From: Pelagibacterium montanilacus
GTDB lineage: Bacteria; Pseudomonadota; Alphaproteobacteria; Rhizobiales; Devosiaceae
DNA: 64,000 nucleotides
Assembly (NCBI RefSeq): GCF_003992665.1
Contig: NZ_RZMX01000059.1
Coordinates: 421,142 to 485,141, forward strand
Direction of reading: 5' to 3'
Part shown: in pieces, positions 53,916 through 63,819 of the stretch
Layout of the letters: the number at the start of each line of letters is the position of its first letter
Position numbering within the stretch: position 1 is the first letter of the stretch
The notes under the pieces: model-generated
What the model was told of the DNA's origin: nothing
Databases searched by the model: none
What the model saw: the letters and a program-made list of their open reading frames with translations, nothing else
Translations under genes and position numbers: made by a program

Positions 53916-54386
53916 TCAGGCTCTGGCCGCAGCTTCGAGCCCTTCTATATCGAACTTCACCATCTTGAGCATGGCCTGGGTGACGCGGCGGCCGACCTCC
54001 GGATCGGGATCGCTCATCAGCTCGCCGAGCCGTGTGGGCGCGATCTGCCAGCACAGGCCCCAGCGGTCCCGGAGCCATCCGCACTGCTCGGTGGAGCCGC
54101 CCTCACCAAGCGCATCCCAGAGGCGATCGATCTCCTGCTGGGTGTCGCATTCCACCATGACGGAAAAGCTGTGGTTGAAGGGATCGAGCGGACCGGCCTG
54201 GATAGCCATGTAGCGCTGGTCTCCTAATGTGAATGATGCCATGGGCACTGCGCCCTCCGGGCCGCTGGGCGTGTCTCCGGGAATGGCCTGTATCCACTCG
54301 ATCGCCGAGCCGGGGATCAGGGAGACATAGAGGTCGAGCGCGGCCTTCATGTCCTTTTCGAACCAGAGATGCTGGGTGACTTTCAT
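53916..54386 (-). CDS. VOC-family (PhnB/3-demethylubiquinone-like) protein
   Basis: The 156-residue protein has MKVTQHLWFEKDMKAALDLYVSLIPGS, then FTLGDQRYMAIQAGP, FNHSFSVMVECDTQQEIDRLWDALGEGG and CGWLRDRWGLCWQIAPTRL. These are hallmarks of the PhnB-like branch of the vicinal-oxygen-chelate superfamily. The start ATG at 54386 has GAGAGGAG upstream. The enzymatic role is unknown. It is a single-gene unit between the metal operon and the divergent fabD cluster. Confidence 0.9.
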   Translation of the reverse strand: MKVTQHLWFEKDMKAALDLYVSLIPGSAIEWIQAIPGDTPSGPEGAVPMASFTLGDQRYMAIQAGPLDPFNHSFSVMVECDTQQEIDRLWDALGEGGSTEQCGWLRDRWGLCWQIAPTRLGELMSDPDPEVGRRVTQAMLKMVKFDIEGLEAAARA

Positions 54387-54651
54387 GAGAAATCTCCTCT
54401 CTATAGGGCTGCGCCTTTCTGACGCCCGGACCAAGGACGAATGGTGGTCGGCCGGGCCGACATGCTGGCTCCCATTTCTGCGCGACGTCCACTGCGTTGT
54501 TGGTCTCACGGGCCGGCGAGGGCCCGGTTCGGCTTGACTCGTGCCCGCTTTGAGGGCACCTCCCGGCCTGAATGGGACATCGCCGCAGCTTCATTGCCTG
54601 TGGCCTTTCCAACACAAAGATTGTTTTGAACCCGGAGTTTCAGAGGGCGCC

Positions 54652-55599
54652 ATGGTCAAATCGGCATTCACCTTTCCAGGCCAGGGCAGCCAGGCCGTCG
54701 GCATGGCGCGCGATCTCGCCGATGCGTTTCCCGAGGCACGGGCCGTGCTGGACGAAGTCGACGAGGCGCTCGGCGTCAAACTCTCTCAGATCATGTTCGA
54801 GGGGCCGGACGATACGCTGCGGCTGACCGAGAACGCCCAGCCTGCCCTGATGGCCTCGTCCATGGCGGTGGTGCGGGTGCTCAAGGCGCGGGGCGTGGTG
54901 CTTGCAGACATCGCCAGCTACGTTGCCGGCCATTCGCTGGGCGAATATTCGGCACTGTGCGCGGCGGGCACCTTCTCGCTGGCCGACACCGCCCGGCTTC
55001 TCCAGATTCGCGGCCGCGCCATGCAGCAGGCCGTGCCCGTGGGGCAGGGCGCCATGGCGGCGATCCTGGGGCTGAGCATGGACGTCGTACGCGAGATCGC
55101 CGAGGCTGCGTCCGTCGATGAGATCTGCGACGTGGCAAATGACAACTCGCCGGGCCAGGTCGTCGTTTCAGGGAACGTTGGGGCGATCGATCGGGCCATT
55201 GCCCTTGCCAAGGAGAAGGGCGCCAAGCGGGCCCTGCCGCTGCCGGTCAGCGCACCTTTCCACTGCGCGCTGATGAAGCCCGCCGCAGAAGCGATGAGGG
55301 ACGCGCTATCGACCGTCGATATGAAGGCGCCCTCGGTGCCGCTGGTTGCCAACGTCACCGCGCGCCCGATCACCGACCCCGAAGAAATCCGCTCAAGACT
55401 GGTCGAGCAGGTCACCGGAATGGTGCGCTGGACCGAGACCGTGCAGTGGCTGGCCGGGGAAGGGCAGGTCGAGATGTTCTACGAGCTGGGCACCGGCAAG
55501 GTTCTGACCGGGCTTGCAAAGAGAATAGACGGAACGCTGAGCGCGCAGGCCATCGGGACGCCCGCCGATATCGAGGCATTCCTCGCCGCGCGCGGCTGA
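54652..55599 (+). CDS. fabD: Malonyl-CoA:ACP transacylase
   Basis: The 315-residue enzyme transfers malonyl from CoA to the acyl carrier protein. FPGQGSQAVGMA is at the N-terminus, VAGHSLGEYSAL holds the nucleophilic Ser, and LPVSAPFHCALM holds the catalytic His. The ATG at 54652 has AGAGGG upstream. It opens the fab cluster fabD-fabG-acpP-fabF, and fabG follows after 22 bp. Confidence 0.97.
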   Translation: MVKSAFTFPGQGSQAVGMARDLADAFPEARAVLDEVDEALGVKLSQIMFEGPDDTLRLTENAQPALMASSMAVVRVLKARGVVLADIASYVAGHSLGEYSALCAAGTFSLADTARLLQIRGRAMQQAVPVGQGAMAAILGLSMDVVREIAEAASVDEICDVANDNSPGQVVVSGNVGAIDRAIALAKEKGAKRALPLPVSAPFHCALMKPAAEAMRDALSTVDMKAPSVPLVANVTARPITDPEEIRSRLVEQVTGMVRWTETVQWLAGEGQVEMFYELGTGKVLTGLAKRIDGTLSAQAIGTPADIEAFLAARG

Positions 55600-55621
55600 C
55601 ACAGAAGGAAAGAGTGAAGTG

Positions 55622-56359
55622 ATGTTCGATCTGACGGGAAAGCGTGCGCTGGTCACCGGCGCGAGCGGGGGCATCGGGAGTGCCATCGCAAAGGCCCTGG
55701 CCGAGCAGGGCGCCGAAGTGGCCCTGAGCGGCACGCGGACGGGCGCCCTCGAGGACGTGGCCGCGACGATAGATGGCAAGACCCACATCCTGCCATGCAA
55801 TCTGAGCGACCTGGATGCGGTGGAGCGGCTTGTGCCGCAGGCCGAAGAGGCCCTTGGCGGGCTCGACATCCTAATCAACAACGCCGGCATGACGCGGGAT
55901 AACATCTTCATGCGCATGAAGGACGAGGAATGGGACGATGTCCTCGCCATCAACCTCACCGCGCCGTTCCACCTGACGCGAGCGGCCATTCGCGGCATGA
56001 TGAAGCGCCGGTTCGGCCGCATCATCTCGATCACCTCGGTGGTGGGTGTGGTGGGCAATCCCGGGCAGGGCAATTACGCGGCCTCCAAGGCCGGGCTCGC
56101 GGGCATGTCAAAATCTCTGGCCTATGAGGTGGCCAGCCGCGGCATCACGGTCAACACCATCGCGCCGGGATTCATCGGTTCGGCAATGACCGACGAGCTC
56201 AACGACAAGCAGCGCGAGGCGATTCTCCAGAAGGTACCCGCGAGCCGGCTGGGGACATCGGAAGAAATCGCGGCCTGCGCGGCATTCCTTTCGAGCGCCG
56301 AGGCGGCCTACATCACCGGCCACACGCTGAACGTCAATGGCGGCATGGTCATGATCTAG
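55622..56359 (+). CDS. fabG: 3-oxoacyl-ACP reductase
   Basis: The 245-residue SDR has TGASGGIG, NNAGMTRD, SVVGVVGN, the catalytic YAASKAG and the final NGGMVMI, all typical of FabG. It reduces 3-ketoacyl-ACP with NADPH in fatty-acid elongation. A GTG directly precedes the ATG; I take the ATG at 55622. It is followed by a 227-bp gap that carries the acpP promoter. Confidence 0.97.
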   Translation: MFDLTGKRALVTGASGGIGSAIAKALAEQGAEVALSGTRTGALEDVAATIDGKTHILPCNLSDLDAVERLVPQAEEALGGLDILINNAGMTRDNIFMRMKDEEWDDVLAINLTAPFHLTRAAIRGMMKRRFGRIISITSVVGVVGNPGQGNYAASKAGLAGMSKSLAYEVASRGITVNTIAPGFIGSAMTDELNDKQREAILQKVPASRLGTSEEIAACAAFLSSAEAAYITGHTLNVNGGMVMI

Positions 56360-56586
56360 CCCCAATTTCAGGGCTTGCACGCGCTGGCATTGCCGATATG
56401 GTCATGGCCAACAAAGTGTGATAATTGCGCCGGCACGGCGTGTCCGGATAGGGTTGGGAAATCGCAGGCTGAACCGGTTCTTTTTCCTGCCCTGGCACAC
56501 GAAATGGCACGCACCCGCGATCTCCGCGTCGAATGCCGGATCTCAGAAAACAACATCATCGTCAGACTGAAATAGAGGAAGTCAAC

Positions 56587-56823
56587 ATGAGCGACATTGA
56601 AGATCGCGTCCGTAAGATCGTTGTGGAGCACTTGAACGTCGAAGCCGACAAAGTCACCGAGAAGGCCAGCTTCATGGACGATCTGGGCGCGGATTCGCTC
56701 GATCAGGTCGAGCTGGTCATGGCTTTCGAGGAAGAGTTCGGCGTGGAAATCCCCGACGACGCTGCCGAATCGATCCAGACCTTCGGGGACGCCGTCGCGT
56801 TCCTGTCCAAGGCGACATCGTAA
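56587..56823 (+). CDS. acpP: Acyl carrier protein
   Basis: The 78-residue acidic four-helix protein has the phosphopantetheine site [20 protein letters not shown] (Ser36). GAGGAAG precedes the ATG at 56587. It carries the growing acyl chain for FabD, FabG and FabF and, in this group, for lipid A synthesis. The 227-bp gap upstream suggests its own promoter. Confidence 0.98.
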   Translation: MSDIEDRVRKIVVEHLNVEADKVTEKASFMDDLGADSLDQVELVMAFEEEFGVEIPDDAAESIQTFGDAVAFLSKATS

Positions 56824-56850
56824 GCGCGTCCGCGTTACGGTTCTCACACC

Positions 56851-58119
56851 ATGAGATTGCGCCGCGTTGTTGTCACCGGCCTCGGGATCGTCAGCCCTCT
56901 GGGCGTGGGTCACGAAGTCGTCTGGTCAAACCTCCTCGCGTCCAAGAGCGGGGCGCGTCGCGTCGATGATTTTGAGGTAGGCGATCTGCCCTGTCAGATC
57001 GCCTGCCGCATTCCCCTCGGCTCGTCCGAGGAGGGCAAGTTCAATCCAGATGACTGGATGGAGCCCAAGGAACAGCGCAAGGTCGATCCCTTCATCGTCT
57101 TTGCCATGGCCGCGTCCACCCAGGCGCTGCGCGATTCCGGGTTCGCGGCCAAAACCACCGAACAGCAGGAACGGACCGGTGTTCTCATAGGCTCGGGCAT
57201 CGGCGGGATCGGGGGCATCAACGATGCCGCGATCACCCTCAAGGAAAAGGGCCCGCGTCGGATCAGCCCCTTCTTCATTCCCGGGCGCCTGATCAATCTC
57301 GCATCGGGCTATGTCTCGATCGAACACGGGCTCAAGGGACCCAATCATTCGGTCGTCACCGCATGCTCCACCGGTGCGCACGCCATTGGCGATGCCGCCC
57401 GGCTGATTGCGCTCGATGATGCCGATGTGATGGTCGCGGGCGGGGCGGAATCCCCGGTCAATCGCCTCTCGCTGGCAGGTTTTGCCGCGTGCAGGGCGCT
57501 CTCCACCGGTTTCAACGATGCGCCCGAGAAAGGGTCGCGGCCCTATGACAAGGATCGCGACGGCTTCGTGATGGGCGAAGGCGCCGGCGTGGTGGTGCTC
57601 GAGGAATACGAGCACGCCAAGGCGCGCGGCGCACACATTTATGCGGAAGTGGTGGGATATGGGCTTTCGGGCGATGCCCACCATATCACCGCGCCCGCCG
57701 AGGACGGCAATGGCGGGTACCGGTCAATGGCCGCAGCGCTCAAGCGCGCCGGGTTGCAAGCGTCCGATATCGACTACATCAATGCCCACGGTACATCCAC
57801 GCCATTGGGTGACGAGATCGAGCTTGGCGCCGTGACGCGCCTGCTTGGCGAGCATGCGCCCAATGTGGTGATGAGCTCCACGAAATCGGCCGTTGGGCAC
57901 CTGCTTGGTGCCGCCGGGGCGGTCGAAGCGATCTTCTCGCTCATGGCGATCCGCGACAACATCGCGCCGCCGACGATCAATCTGGACAACCCGTCGGTGG
58001 AGACCGCGATCAATCTCGCGCCTCACAAGCCCGTGGAAAAGACGATCGACGTGGCGCTCTCCAATTCGTTCGGCTTCGGGGGCACCAATGCGTCCCTGAT
58101 CTTCAGCAGGGCGGATTGA
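56851..58119 (+). CDS. fabF: 3-oxoacyl-ACP synthase II
   Basis: The 422-residue condensing enzyme has VTGLGIVSPLG at the N-terminus, the active-site Cys in VTACSTGAHAIGDA (about residue 172), and the two histidines in NAHGTSTPLGD and KSAVGHLLGAAGA. GFGGTN lies at the end. It extends acyl chains from C4 to C18. It starts 27 bp after acpP. Confidence 0.98.
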   Translation: MRLRRVVVTGLGIVSPLGVGHEVVWSNLLASKSGARRVDDFEVGDLPCQIACRIPLGSSEEGKFNPDDWMEPKEQRKVDPFIVFAMAASTQALRDSGFAAKTTEQQERTGVLIGSGIGGIGGINDAAITLKEKGPRRISPFFIPGRLINLASGYVSIEHGLKGPNHSVVTACSTGAHAIGDAARLIALDDADVMVAGGAESPVNRLSLAGFAACRALSTGFNDAPEKGSRPYDKDRDGFVMGEGAGVVVLEEYEHAKARGAHIYAEVVGYGLSGDAHHITAPAEDGNGGYRSMAAALKRAGLQASDIDYINAHGTSTPLGDEIELGAVTRLLGEHAPNVVMSSTKSAVGHLLGAAGAVEAIFSLMAIRDNIAPPTINLDNPSVETAINLAPHKPVEKTIDVALSNSFGFGGTNASLIFSRAD

Positions 58120-58216
58120 ACCAGACACCGGCATTTGCCTGAACCATGCCTGCGGCATGTGACGGTCCACGGGCAGTCATTGTGACACGTATCGAGACGA
58201 GGGGACGAACGCCGCG

Positions 58217-59386
58217 ATGGCCGAGCCGAAAAAGAGCAGGAAAAAGAAGAAGAAGCAGAGGCGGCGCTCCAACGGCTTCGTCGATGTGATCAACGGGCTG
58301 CTGAGCCTTGTTCTTCTTGGCCTTGTGGTTGTGGGCGGCGCCGTTCTTTTCGGTATTTCCAGCTTCAATGCCGACAGCGCCATCCCCGAAGACCGCTCGT
58401 TCGTCGTCGAGCAGGGAAATGCGCTGGCAACGGTCGCCAACCGTCTGCAGGAGCAGGGCTTGATCTCCAACGCCATGGTCTTTCGGCTGGGCGCGATCGC
58501 CATGCGGCGGGATACCGACATTCTCGCCGGCGAATTCAACATCGCCGCCGGATCGTCCATGTCCGATATCCTGCGCGAGATCACCGAGGGCACACCGATC
58601 CAGCTTCAGGTTGTGGTGCCCGAGGGCTTTACCTCATGGCAGGTCGTGGCCCGGGTGGACGCGAACACGCACCTGACCGGCAGCATCGACGTCATGCCGC
58701 CCGAGGGATCGCTGCTGCCGGGTGCCTATGCCTACAGGCGGGGCGATACACGCCAGTCGGTGATCGACCGGATGACCGCCGCCATGGACGCGGCGATCGA
58801 GGACGTATGGGCCGGGCGAGCGGACGACCTGCCGATCGACACGCCCGAGGAGATGGTGATCCTCGCGTCCATCATCGAGAAGGAAACCGCCGTTGCCGAT
58901 GAACGCGGCCTTGTGGCCGGTGTGTTCACCAACCGGCTCGAGATCGGCATGCGTCTGCAGTCGGACCCCACCATCATCTATGGAATTACCCTCGGCGAGG
59001 GGACGCTCGGGCGTGGGCTGCGGCGGTCCGAGATCGACGAGGTCACGCCCTACAACACCTACCAGATCGACGGCTTGCCGCCTGGGCCCATAGCCAATCC
59101 CGGGATCGAGGCCCTGGAAGCTGCCGCGAATCCGACCGAAACGACAGCTCTGTACTTCGTTGCCGACGGCACCGGCGGGCACGCCTTTGCGGACAGCTAT
59201 CGCGAGCATCAGGACAACGTTGCGGCCTGGCGCGAGATCGAGCGCCAGCGGGCGGAGCAGGCCGCCGAGGCAGAGGCGCAGGCGGCGATGGACGCCATTG
59301 CCGAAGCCGAGGCCGAGGAGGCCGGCGAGGTGGTGGACGATGAGCCTGCCGCCGACGAGGCCGTGCCGGCCGAAGAGGGCGTGTGA
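58217..59386 (+). CDS. mltG: Endolytic murein transglycosylase MltG
   Basis: The 389-residue inner-membrane protein has a Lys-rich cytoplasmic start and one helix at about residues 30-50 (GLLSLVLLGLVVVGGAVLF). A LysM-like part follows, then the YceG catalytic domain with the Glu in ILASIIEKETAVADERGLVAGVF and RLQSDPTIIYG. The ~45-residue C-terminal tail is almost only Ala, Glu and Asp. It cuts nascent glycan strands in the periplasm. It lies 97 bp after fabF. Confidence 0.93.
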   Translation: MAEPKKSRKKKKKQRRRSNGFVDVINGLLSLVLLGLVVVGGAVLFGISSFNADSAIPEDRSFVVEQGNALATVANRLQEQGLISNAMVFRLGAIAMRRDTDILAGEFNIAAGSSMSDILREITEGTPIQLQVVVPEGFTSWQVVARVDANTHLTGSIDVMPPEGSLLPGAYAYRRGDTRQSVIDRMTAAMDAAIEDVWAGRADDLPIDTPEEMVILASIIEKETAVADERGLVAGVFTNRLEIGMRLQSDPTIIYGITLGEGTLGRGLRRSEIDEVTPYNTYQIDGLPPGPIANPGIEALEAAANPTETTALYFVADGTGGHAFADSYREHQDNVAAWREIERQRAEQAAEAEAQAAMDAIAEAEAEEAGEVVDDEPAADEAVPAEEGV

Positions 59387-59420
59387 CCCCTGCATCCCGC
59401 GCCCGACAAGGAGTGCCCCA

Positions 59421-60314
59421 TTGAGCAACCCGCTAGCCAGTATGACCGGGTTCGGCCGCGCTGAAATCCTTATCGAGGGCATCAGCGTCCAGAGCGAAGT
59501 GCGGTCGGTCAACGGGCGGGGGCTCGACGTCCGCACGCGGCTGGCCAGCGGGTTCGAGCAAATCGAGACCGATCTGCGGCGGATCCTGGGCAAGCACCTG
59601 ACGCGGGGCTCGGTGACGCTGTCGCTGTCCGCACAACGCGAGAGTACCCCCGGCGAGATCGTGGTCAACCGGCAGGCCCTTGATACCGTTCTCGACATCG
59701 CCGCCGAACTGGGCACGCGGATCGATGCGCGTCGGCCCTCGATAGACGGAATTCTTGCCCTCAAGGGCGTGCTGGAGCCGCGCGACCGGCCAGTGACGGC
59801 TCAATTGCAGGAGCGGCTCGACGATGCCGCACGCCAGTGCGTGGACGCCGCAGCGCTCGCACTGGCCGAGAGCCGGGCGCGCGAAGGGGTGCATCTGGGC
59901 GCGTTGATCACCGCGCGGCTCGACGAGATCGCGAATCTGACCGCCAGCGCCGAAGCTCATCCCTCCCGCACGCGCGAAGCGATACTGGCGCGGCTGACCT
60001 CCCAGGTGGAGATGCTGCTGCAATCGGAAAACGGGCTGAGCGAAGACCGGCTGCATGCCGAAGCGGTGCTGCTCGCCACCAAGGCTGATATCCGCGAGGA
60101 ACTGGACCGGCTGGTGGCGCATGTCGCTGCAGCGCGCGCGCTGCTCCAGGGCGGTGGGCCGGTGGGGCGCAAGCTCGATTTCCTGTCCCAGGAATTCAAC
60201 CGGGAAGCCAATACGCTCTGTTCAAAGAGCAATGATGTGAGCCTGACTGCGATCGGCCTTGACCTCAAGGCGGCGATCGATCAGTTACGGGAACAGGTTC
60301 AAAATCTGGAATAG
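59421..60314 (+). CDS. yicC: YicC family endoribonuclease-like protein (TTG start)
   Basis: The 297-residue protein has MTGFGRAEI near the start, EVRSVNGRGLDVRTRL, RGSVTLSLSAQR and the closing KLDFLSQEFNREANTLCSKSND, the DUF1732/YicC signature. The TTG at 59421 is preceded by AAGGAG at 7-nt spacing; the ATG at 59442 has no such element. YicC proteins cut structured RNA in E. coli. It lies 5 bp upstream of gmk, a frequent pairing. Confidence 0.93.
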   Translation: MSNPLASMTGFGRAEILIEGISVQSEVRSVNGRGLDVRTRLASGFEQIETDLRRILGKHLTRGSVTLSLSAQRESTPGEIVVNRQALDTVLDIAAELGTRIDARRPSIDGILALKGVLEPRDRPVTAQLQERLDDAARQCVDAAALALAESRAREGVHLGALITARLDEIANLTASAEAHPSRTREAILARLTSQVEMLLQSENGLSEDRLHAEAVLLATKADIREELDRLVAHVAAARALLQGGGPVGRKLDFLSQEFNREANTLCSKSNDVSLTAIGLDLKAAIDQLREQVQNLE

Positions 60315-60318
60315 TTTG

Positions 60319-60960
60319 ATGGATTTCGCGCGCCGCGGCGTCATGCTCGTCATTGCTTCTCCCTCGGGCGCAGGCAAATCTTCCATATCCCGTGCCCTGT
60401 TTGCTCAGGACCCCAACATCCGGCTGTCGGTCTCGGTGACCACGCGCCCGCGCCGCACCGATGAAATTCACGGCACCCACTATTATTTCATCGACGTCGC
60501 CGAATTCGAGCGGATGCGCGATCAGGGCGAGTTGCTGGAGTGGGCGGAAGTCCACGGCAATTTCTACGGCACGCCCCGCGCCAAGGTCGAGGAACGGCTT
60601 TCGGCGGGCAAGGATATCCTGTTCGATATCGACTATCAGGGGACGCTGCAGCTTTACGAGAACTGCCGCGAGGACATGGCGACGGTGTTCATCCTGCCGC
60701 CCTCGATTGCCGAGTTGCGCACCCGCCTAGAGCGGCGGGCGCAGGACAGCGTCGGGACCATCGAAAAGCGCCTGCGCAATGCGCGCAAGGAGATGGATCA
60801 CTACAGCGAGTATGACTTCGTGCTGGTCAACGAGGACCTCGAGCAATCCGTGCAGATGGTCCGCTCGATCCTCGCCGGGGCGCGGTTGTCGCGCAAGCGC
60901 CAGACCGGCCTCGATGCCTTTGTTCGCGACCTGCAGGACCAGATTACCATCCCGTCCTGA
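60319..60960 (+). CDS. gmk: Guanylate kinase
   Basis: The 213-residue enzyme phosphorylates GMP to GDP with ATP. P-loop SPSGAGKSS is at about residue 15; SVSVTTRPRRTDEIHGTHYYF and ILFDIDYQGTLQL bind GMP. It starts 4 bp after yicC. The nearby guaA and guaB supply its substrate. It is convergent with rsmA, with a 10-bp gap. Confidence 0.97.
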   Translation: MDFARRGVMLVIASPSGAGKSSISRALFAQDPNIRLSVSVTTRPRRTDEIHGTHYYFIDVAEFERMRDQGELLEWAEVHGNFYGTPRAKVEERLSAGKDILFDIDYQGTLQLYENCREDMATVFILPPSIAELRTRLERRAQDSVGTIEKRLRNARKEMDHYSEYDFVLVNEDLEQSVQMVRSILAGARLSRKRQTGLDAFVRDLQDQITIPS

Positions 60961-60970
60961 ACGGCAGCAC

Positions 60971-61825
60971 TCAGGTCGACGTTGAGCGACTGTCGGCCAC
61001 GTACCGCGTCATGGCCACGAACTGGGCGACGCTGAGCGTTTCGGCGCGCTCCTGACCCGTCACGCCAAGAGCTTCGAATAGCCCCTCGAGCGGCACGCCC
61101 AATCCCTTGAGGCTCTGCCGGATCATCTTGCGGCGCTGGCCGAAGGCATAGCGCGTCACCTCTTCGAGCGTGGACACGGGCACGTCCTCATCCACGGCCT
61201 TGGGCTCGAGATGGACAACGGCGGAGGACACCTTCGGTGGTGGGGTAAAGGCCGAGGGCGGCAGGGAGAGCGCGATCCGCGCTCTGGTGCGCCAGCCGGC
61301 AAGCACGCCCAGCCGCCCATACGCGGCAGCTCCGGAATCCGCGACGATCCGCTCGGCCACTTCCTTCTGGAACATCAGGGTCAGCGACTGGAACCAGGCG
61401 GGCCAAGGCTCGGCGGTGAGCCAGCCCGTCAGTAGAGGCGTCGCGATGTTGTAGGGCAGATTGGCAACGATCCGCGTGGGGCCATCCGCCAGGGCACGGT
61501 AATCGATCTCGAGGGCATCGGCGCTCAGGACCTCGAGGCGCCCAGGATAGGCCTCGGCGATCTGGGCGAGCGCGGGCAGGGTGCGTTCGTCCCGCTCGAT
61601 GGCGATGACGCGGCGTGCGCCCGACGCCAGGAGCGCCCGGGTCAGCCCGCCCGGGCCCGGCCCCACTTCGATCACGGTGGATTCTGTCAGATCGCCCGCG
61701 GCCCGGGCAATCCGAGAGGTGAGGTTGAGATCGAGCAGAAAATTCTGCCCCAGCTCCTTGCGGGCGCGCAGATCATATTGCGCGATGACTTCGCGAAGCG
61801 GAGGCAGGTCGTCTATGACCGTCAT
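60971..61825 (-). CDS. rsmA: 16S rRNA (adenine-N6,N6)-dimethyltransferase
   Basis: The 284-residue enzyme (KsgA) dimethylates two adenosines near the 3' end of 16S r[15 protein letters not shown] is at the N-terminus, [15 protein letters not shown] binds SAM, and [13 protein letters not shown] is the NLPY motif. The start overlaps the pdxA stop by 4 nt (ATGA). It is the last gene of lptD-surA-pdxA-rsmA. Confidence 0.97.
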   Translation of the reverse strand: MTVIDDLPPLREVIAQYDLRARKELGQNFLLDLNLTSRIARAAGDLTESTVIEVGPGPGGLTRALLASGARRVIAIERDERTLPALAQIAEAYPGRLEVLSADALEIDYRALADGPTRIVANLPYNIATPLLTGWLTAEPWPAWFQSLTLMFQKEVAERIVADSGAAAYGRLGVLAGWRTRARIALSLPPSAFTPPPKVSSAVVHLEPKAVDEDVPVSTLEEVTRYAFGQRRKMIRQSLKGLGVPLEGLFEALGVTGQERAETLSVAQFVAMTRYVADSRSTST

Positions 61826-62817
61826 GCCATGCGGTCCGCGAGCCTGATCGCTGCGAGCATGGACGCATCGGATGCCTTGCCCGTGCCGGCGAGTTCCAGG
61901 GCGGTGCCGTGATCGGGTGACGTGCGGACGAAAGGCAGGCCAAGGGTGACGTTCACCCCGCTGTCGAAAGCCAGGGTCTTGATGGGGATCAGCGCCTGGT
62001 CATGATACATGGCGATGACCGCGTCGAACTGGCGCCAATGGGGTGGATGGAAGATCGTATCTGCGGAGTGCGGGCCGTCGGCGGCAATGCCCTCGGCGCG
62101 CAATGCGGCGATGGCGGGCCCGATGATTTCGAGCTCCTCGCGCCCGATCATCCCGTCCTCGCCCGCATGGGGATTGAGCCCGGCAATCGCGAGCCTGGGT
62201 TTTTCGATGCCGAACCGTTCGGCAAGATCGCGTGCCACGATCCGGGCGGTGCGCAGGATTGCGTCCGCGGTGATGAGCCCCGGGACGCTGGCGAGGGGAA
62301 CGTGAATGGTCAGCGGGACGACGCGGTGGCCCTCATGGGCCAGCATCATCACAGGCAGGGGTGTCTCTCCGTCGGCTTCGCAGAGCGCGGCAAGGAATTC
62401 GGTGTGGCCCGGATAGGCGAAGCCCGCTGCGTAGAGCACGGCCTTGTGGATGGGGGCCGTCACGAGGCCTCTGGCCGATCCGGCCATGACATCGGCCGCG
62501 GCCTTCTTGATCGCCCCGATCACGAGCGGAGCGCTGGCTTCCGAGAGCATGCCGGGATTGTCGTCGACCTCGGCCTCTATCGGCACCACCGGCAGCGCGC
62601 GGTCGAAGATACCGACCGCAGTCTCGGGGGTTGCTTCTTGGATCGCAATGTCGAGCCCGAGGCGCCTGGCCCTCGATGCCAGCAGTGCCGCGCTGCCATA
62701 GACCGCAAAGGGGGAGAGAGCGATTTCCCTGCGCCTGGCGTAAATCGAGACGATGACATCAGGGCCTACGCCTGCCGGCTCGCCCATGGAAAGGGCGAGC
62801 GGGGCTGTTCCGGACAT
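61822..62817 (-). CDS. pdxA: 4-hydroxythreonine-4-phosphate dehydrogenase
   Basis: The 331-residue enzyme acts in pyridoxal phosphate synthesis. [16 protein letters not shown] is at the N-terminus, [14 protein letters not shown] and [10 protein letters not shown] are in the middle, and [37 protein letters not shown] carries the metal and active-site residues. The ATG at 62817 has GGGA upstream; an in-frame TTG at 62823 is the alternative. It lies 11 bp after surA. Confidence 0.96.
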   Translation of the reverse strand: MSGTAPLALSMGEPAGVGPDVIVSIYARRREIALSPFAVYGSAALLASRARRLGLDIAIQEATPETAVGIFDRALPVVPIEAEVDDNPGMLSEASAPLVIGAIKKAAADVMAGSARGLVTAPIHKAVLYAAGFAYPGHTEFLAALCEADGETPLPVMMLAHEGHRVVPLTIHVPLASVPGLITADAILRTARIVARDLAERFGIEKPRLAIAGLNPHAGEDGMIGREELEIIGPAIAALRAEGIAADGPHSADTIFHPPHWRQFDAVIAMYHDQALIPIKTLAFDSGVNVTLGLPFVRTSPDHGTALELAGTGKASDASMLAAIRLADRMA

Positions 62818-62828
62818 GGTCAATCCCG

Positions 62829-63743
62829 TCAGTTCCGCACGATGATCGCGTTATCGCGCAGCCGGGCCAGATAGGCCTCGGCCTCGGCGGCAAGAGCCTC
62901 ATTGCCGACTTCCTGACGCAGATCGCGTTTGATGAAGGTCAGGTCGCGGGCCGAAGCCTTCTCGCACACGGCCATCATCGAGACGCCATTATCCACCACC
63001 CGGGGGCTGGAGATCTGGCCCACGGTGAGCGAGGCCAGCTCATTGGCGAGCGCATCGGGAAGCTGGGTGGCGTGACGGCGACCAAGATCGCGGACCGCGG
63101 CGTCGTTGAACTGCACGGCGACGTCCACGGCGGTGTCGCAGCCCGAATAGCGGCTGCGGTACTGATTGGCTTCAGCCGTGCGGCGGGACGCGGACTGTCC
63201 GGACCCCTGGGGGATGATGAACAGCACTTCCTTGAGAATGTAGTCAAAGCTCATGGTCTCTTCGACCTGCTGCTCGGCCTGAACGTCGAGCTCGAGTTCC
63301 GAGATCTGCACGCGGGGCGTAACCACCTCCTGGACGACGCCCTGCCAGGCGATACCGGCCCGGATTCGACCGCGCAGCGTTTCGGGGTTCACTCCGTTCT
63401 GGGTGAGGATTTCGGAGAGGTTCGAGGGGCTCACCCGCATGTTGTTGGCCATGTTGGTGAAGGCCTGGTCCACCCGGCTATCGGCCACCGTGACGCCGAT
63501 GCGGTTGGCCTCGGCCATCTTGAGCGCATCCTCGATCAGCTGATCCGTGGCGAGCTGGGTGCGATTTGCATTGCTGGAGCCCTGACCTTCGAGCCGCAGC
63601 AACTGGGCCCGGGCGTTGATTTCCTGGCCTGTGATGGTCTCGCCGTTGACCGTGATGTTCTGGGCCACCGCAGGGCCAGCCGTCAGCGCAAGACCTGCGA
63701 GGAGGGCGAGAACCGCTGCTTTGAACGAAAGTGCGCGTATCAT
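62829..63743 (-). CDS. surA: SurA-like periplasmic chaperone / peptidyl-prolyl isomerase
   Basis: The 304-residue protein has a signal peptide ending near AVAQN (about residue 27), a SurA N-terminal helical domain (RTQLATDQLIEDALKMAEANRIGV) and a single divergent parvulin-like domain (FDYILKEVLFIIPQ, then LASLTVGQISSPRVV). It escorts outer-membrane proteins through the periplasm. E. coli SurA has two parvulin domains; alphaproteobacterial versions like this have one. It follows lptD, its client, after 76 bp. Confidence 0.9.
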   Translation of the reverse strand: MIRALSFKAAVLALLAGLALTAGPAVAQNITVNGETITGQEINARAQLLRLEGQGSSNANRTQLATDQLIEDALKMAEANRIGVTVADSRVDQAFTNMANNMRVSPSNLSEILTQNGVNPETLRGRIRAGIAWQGVVQEVVTPRVQISELELDVQAEQQVEETMSFDYILKEVLFIIPQGSGQSASRRTAEANQYRSRYSGCDTAVDVAVQFNDAAVRDLGRRHATQLPDALANELASLTVGQISSPRVVDNGVSMMAVCEKASARDLTFIKRDLRQEVGNEALAAEAEAYLARLRDNAIIVRN

Positions 63744-63819
63744 GGTGTGTGCTCCCGCATCGCTATCCGATTGAGCCCGTCCTCTAACACAATTGCGGCC
63801 AAATTCCGCAGAGTTGGTC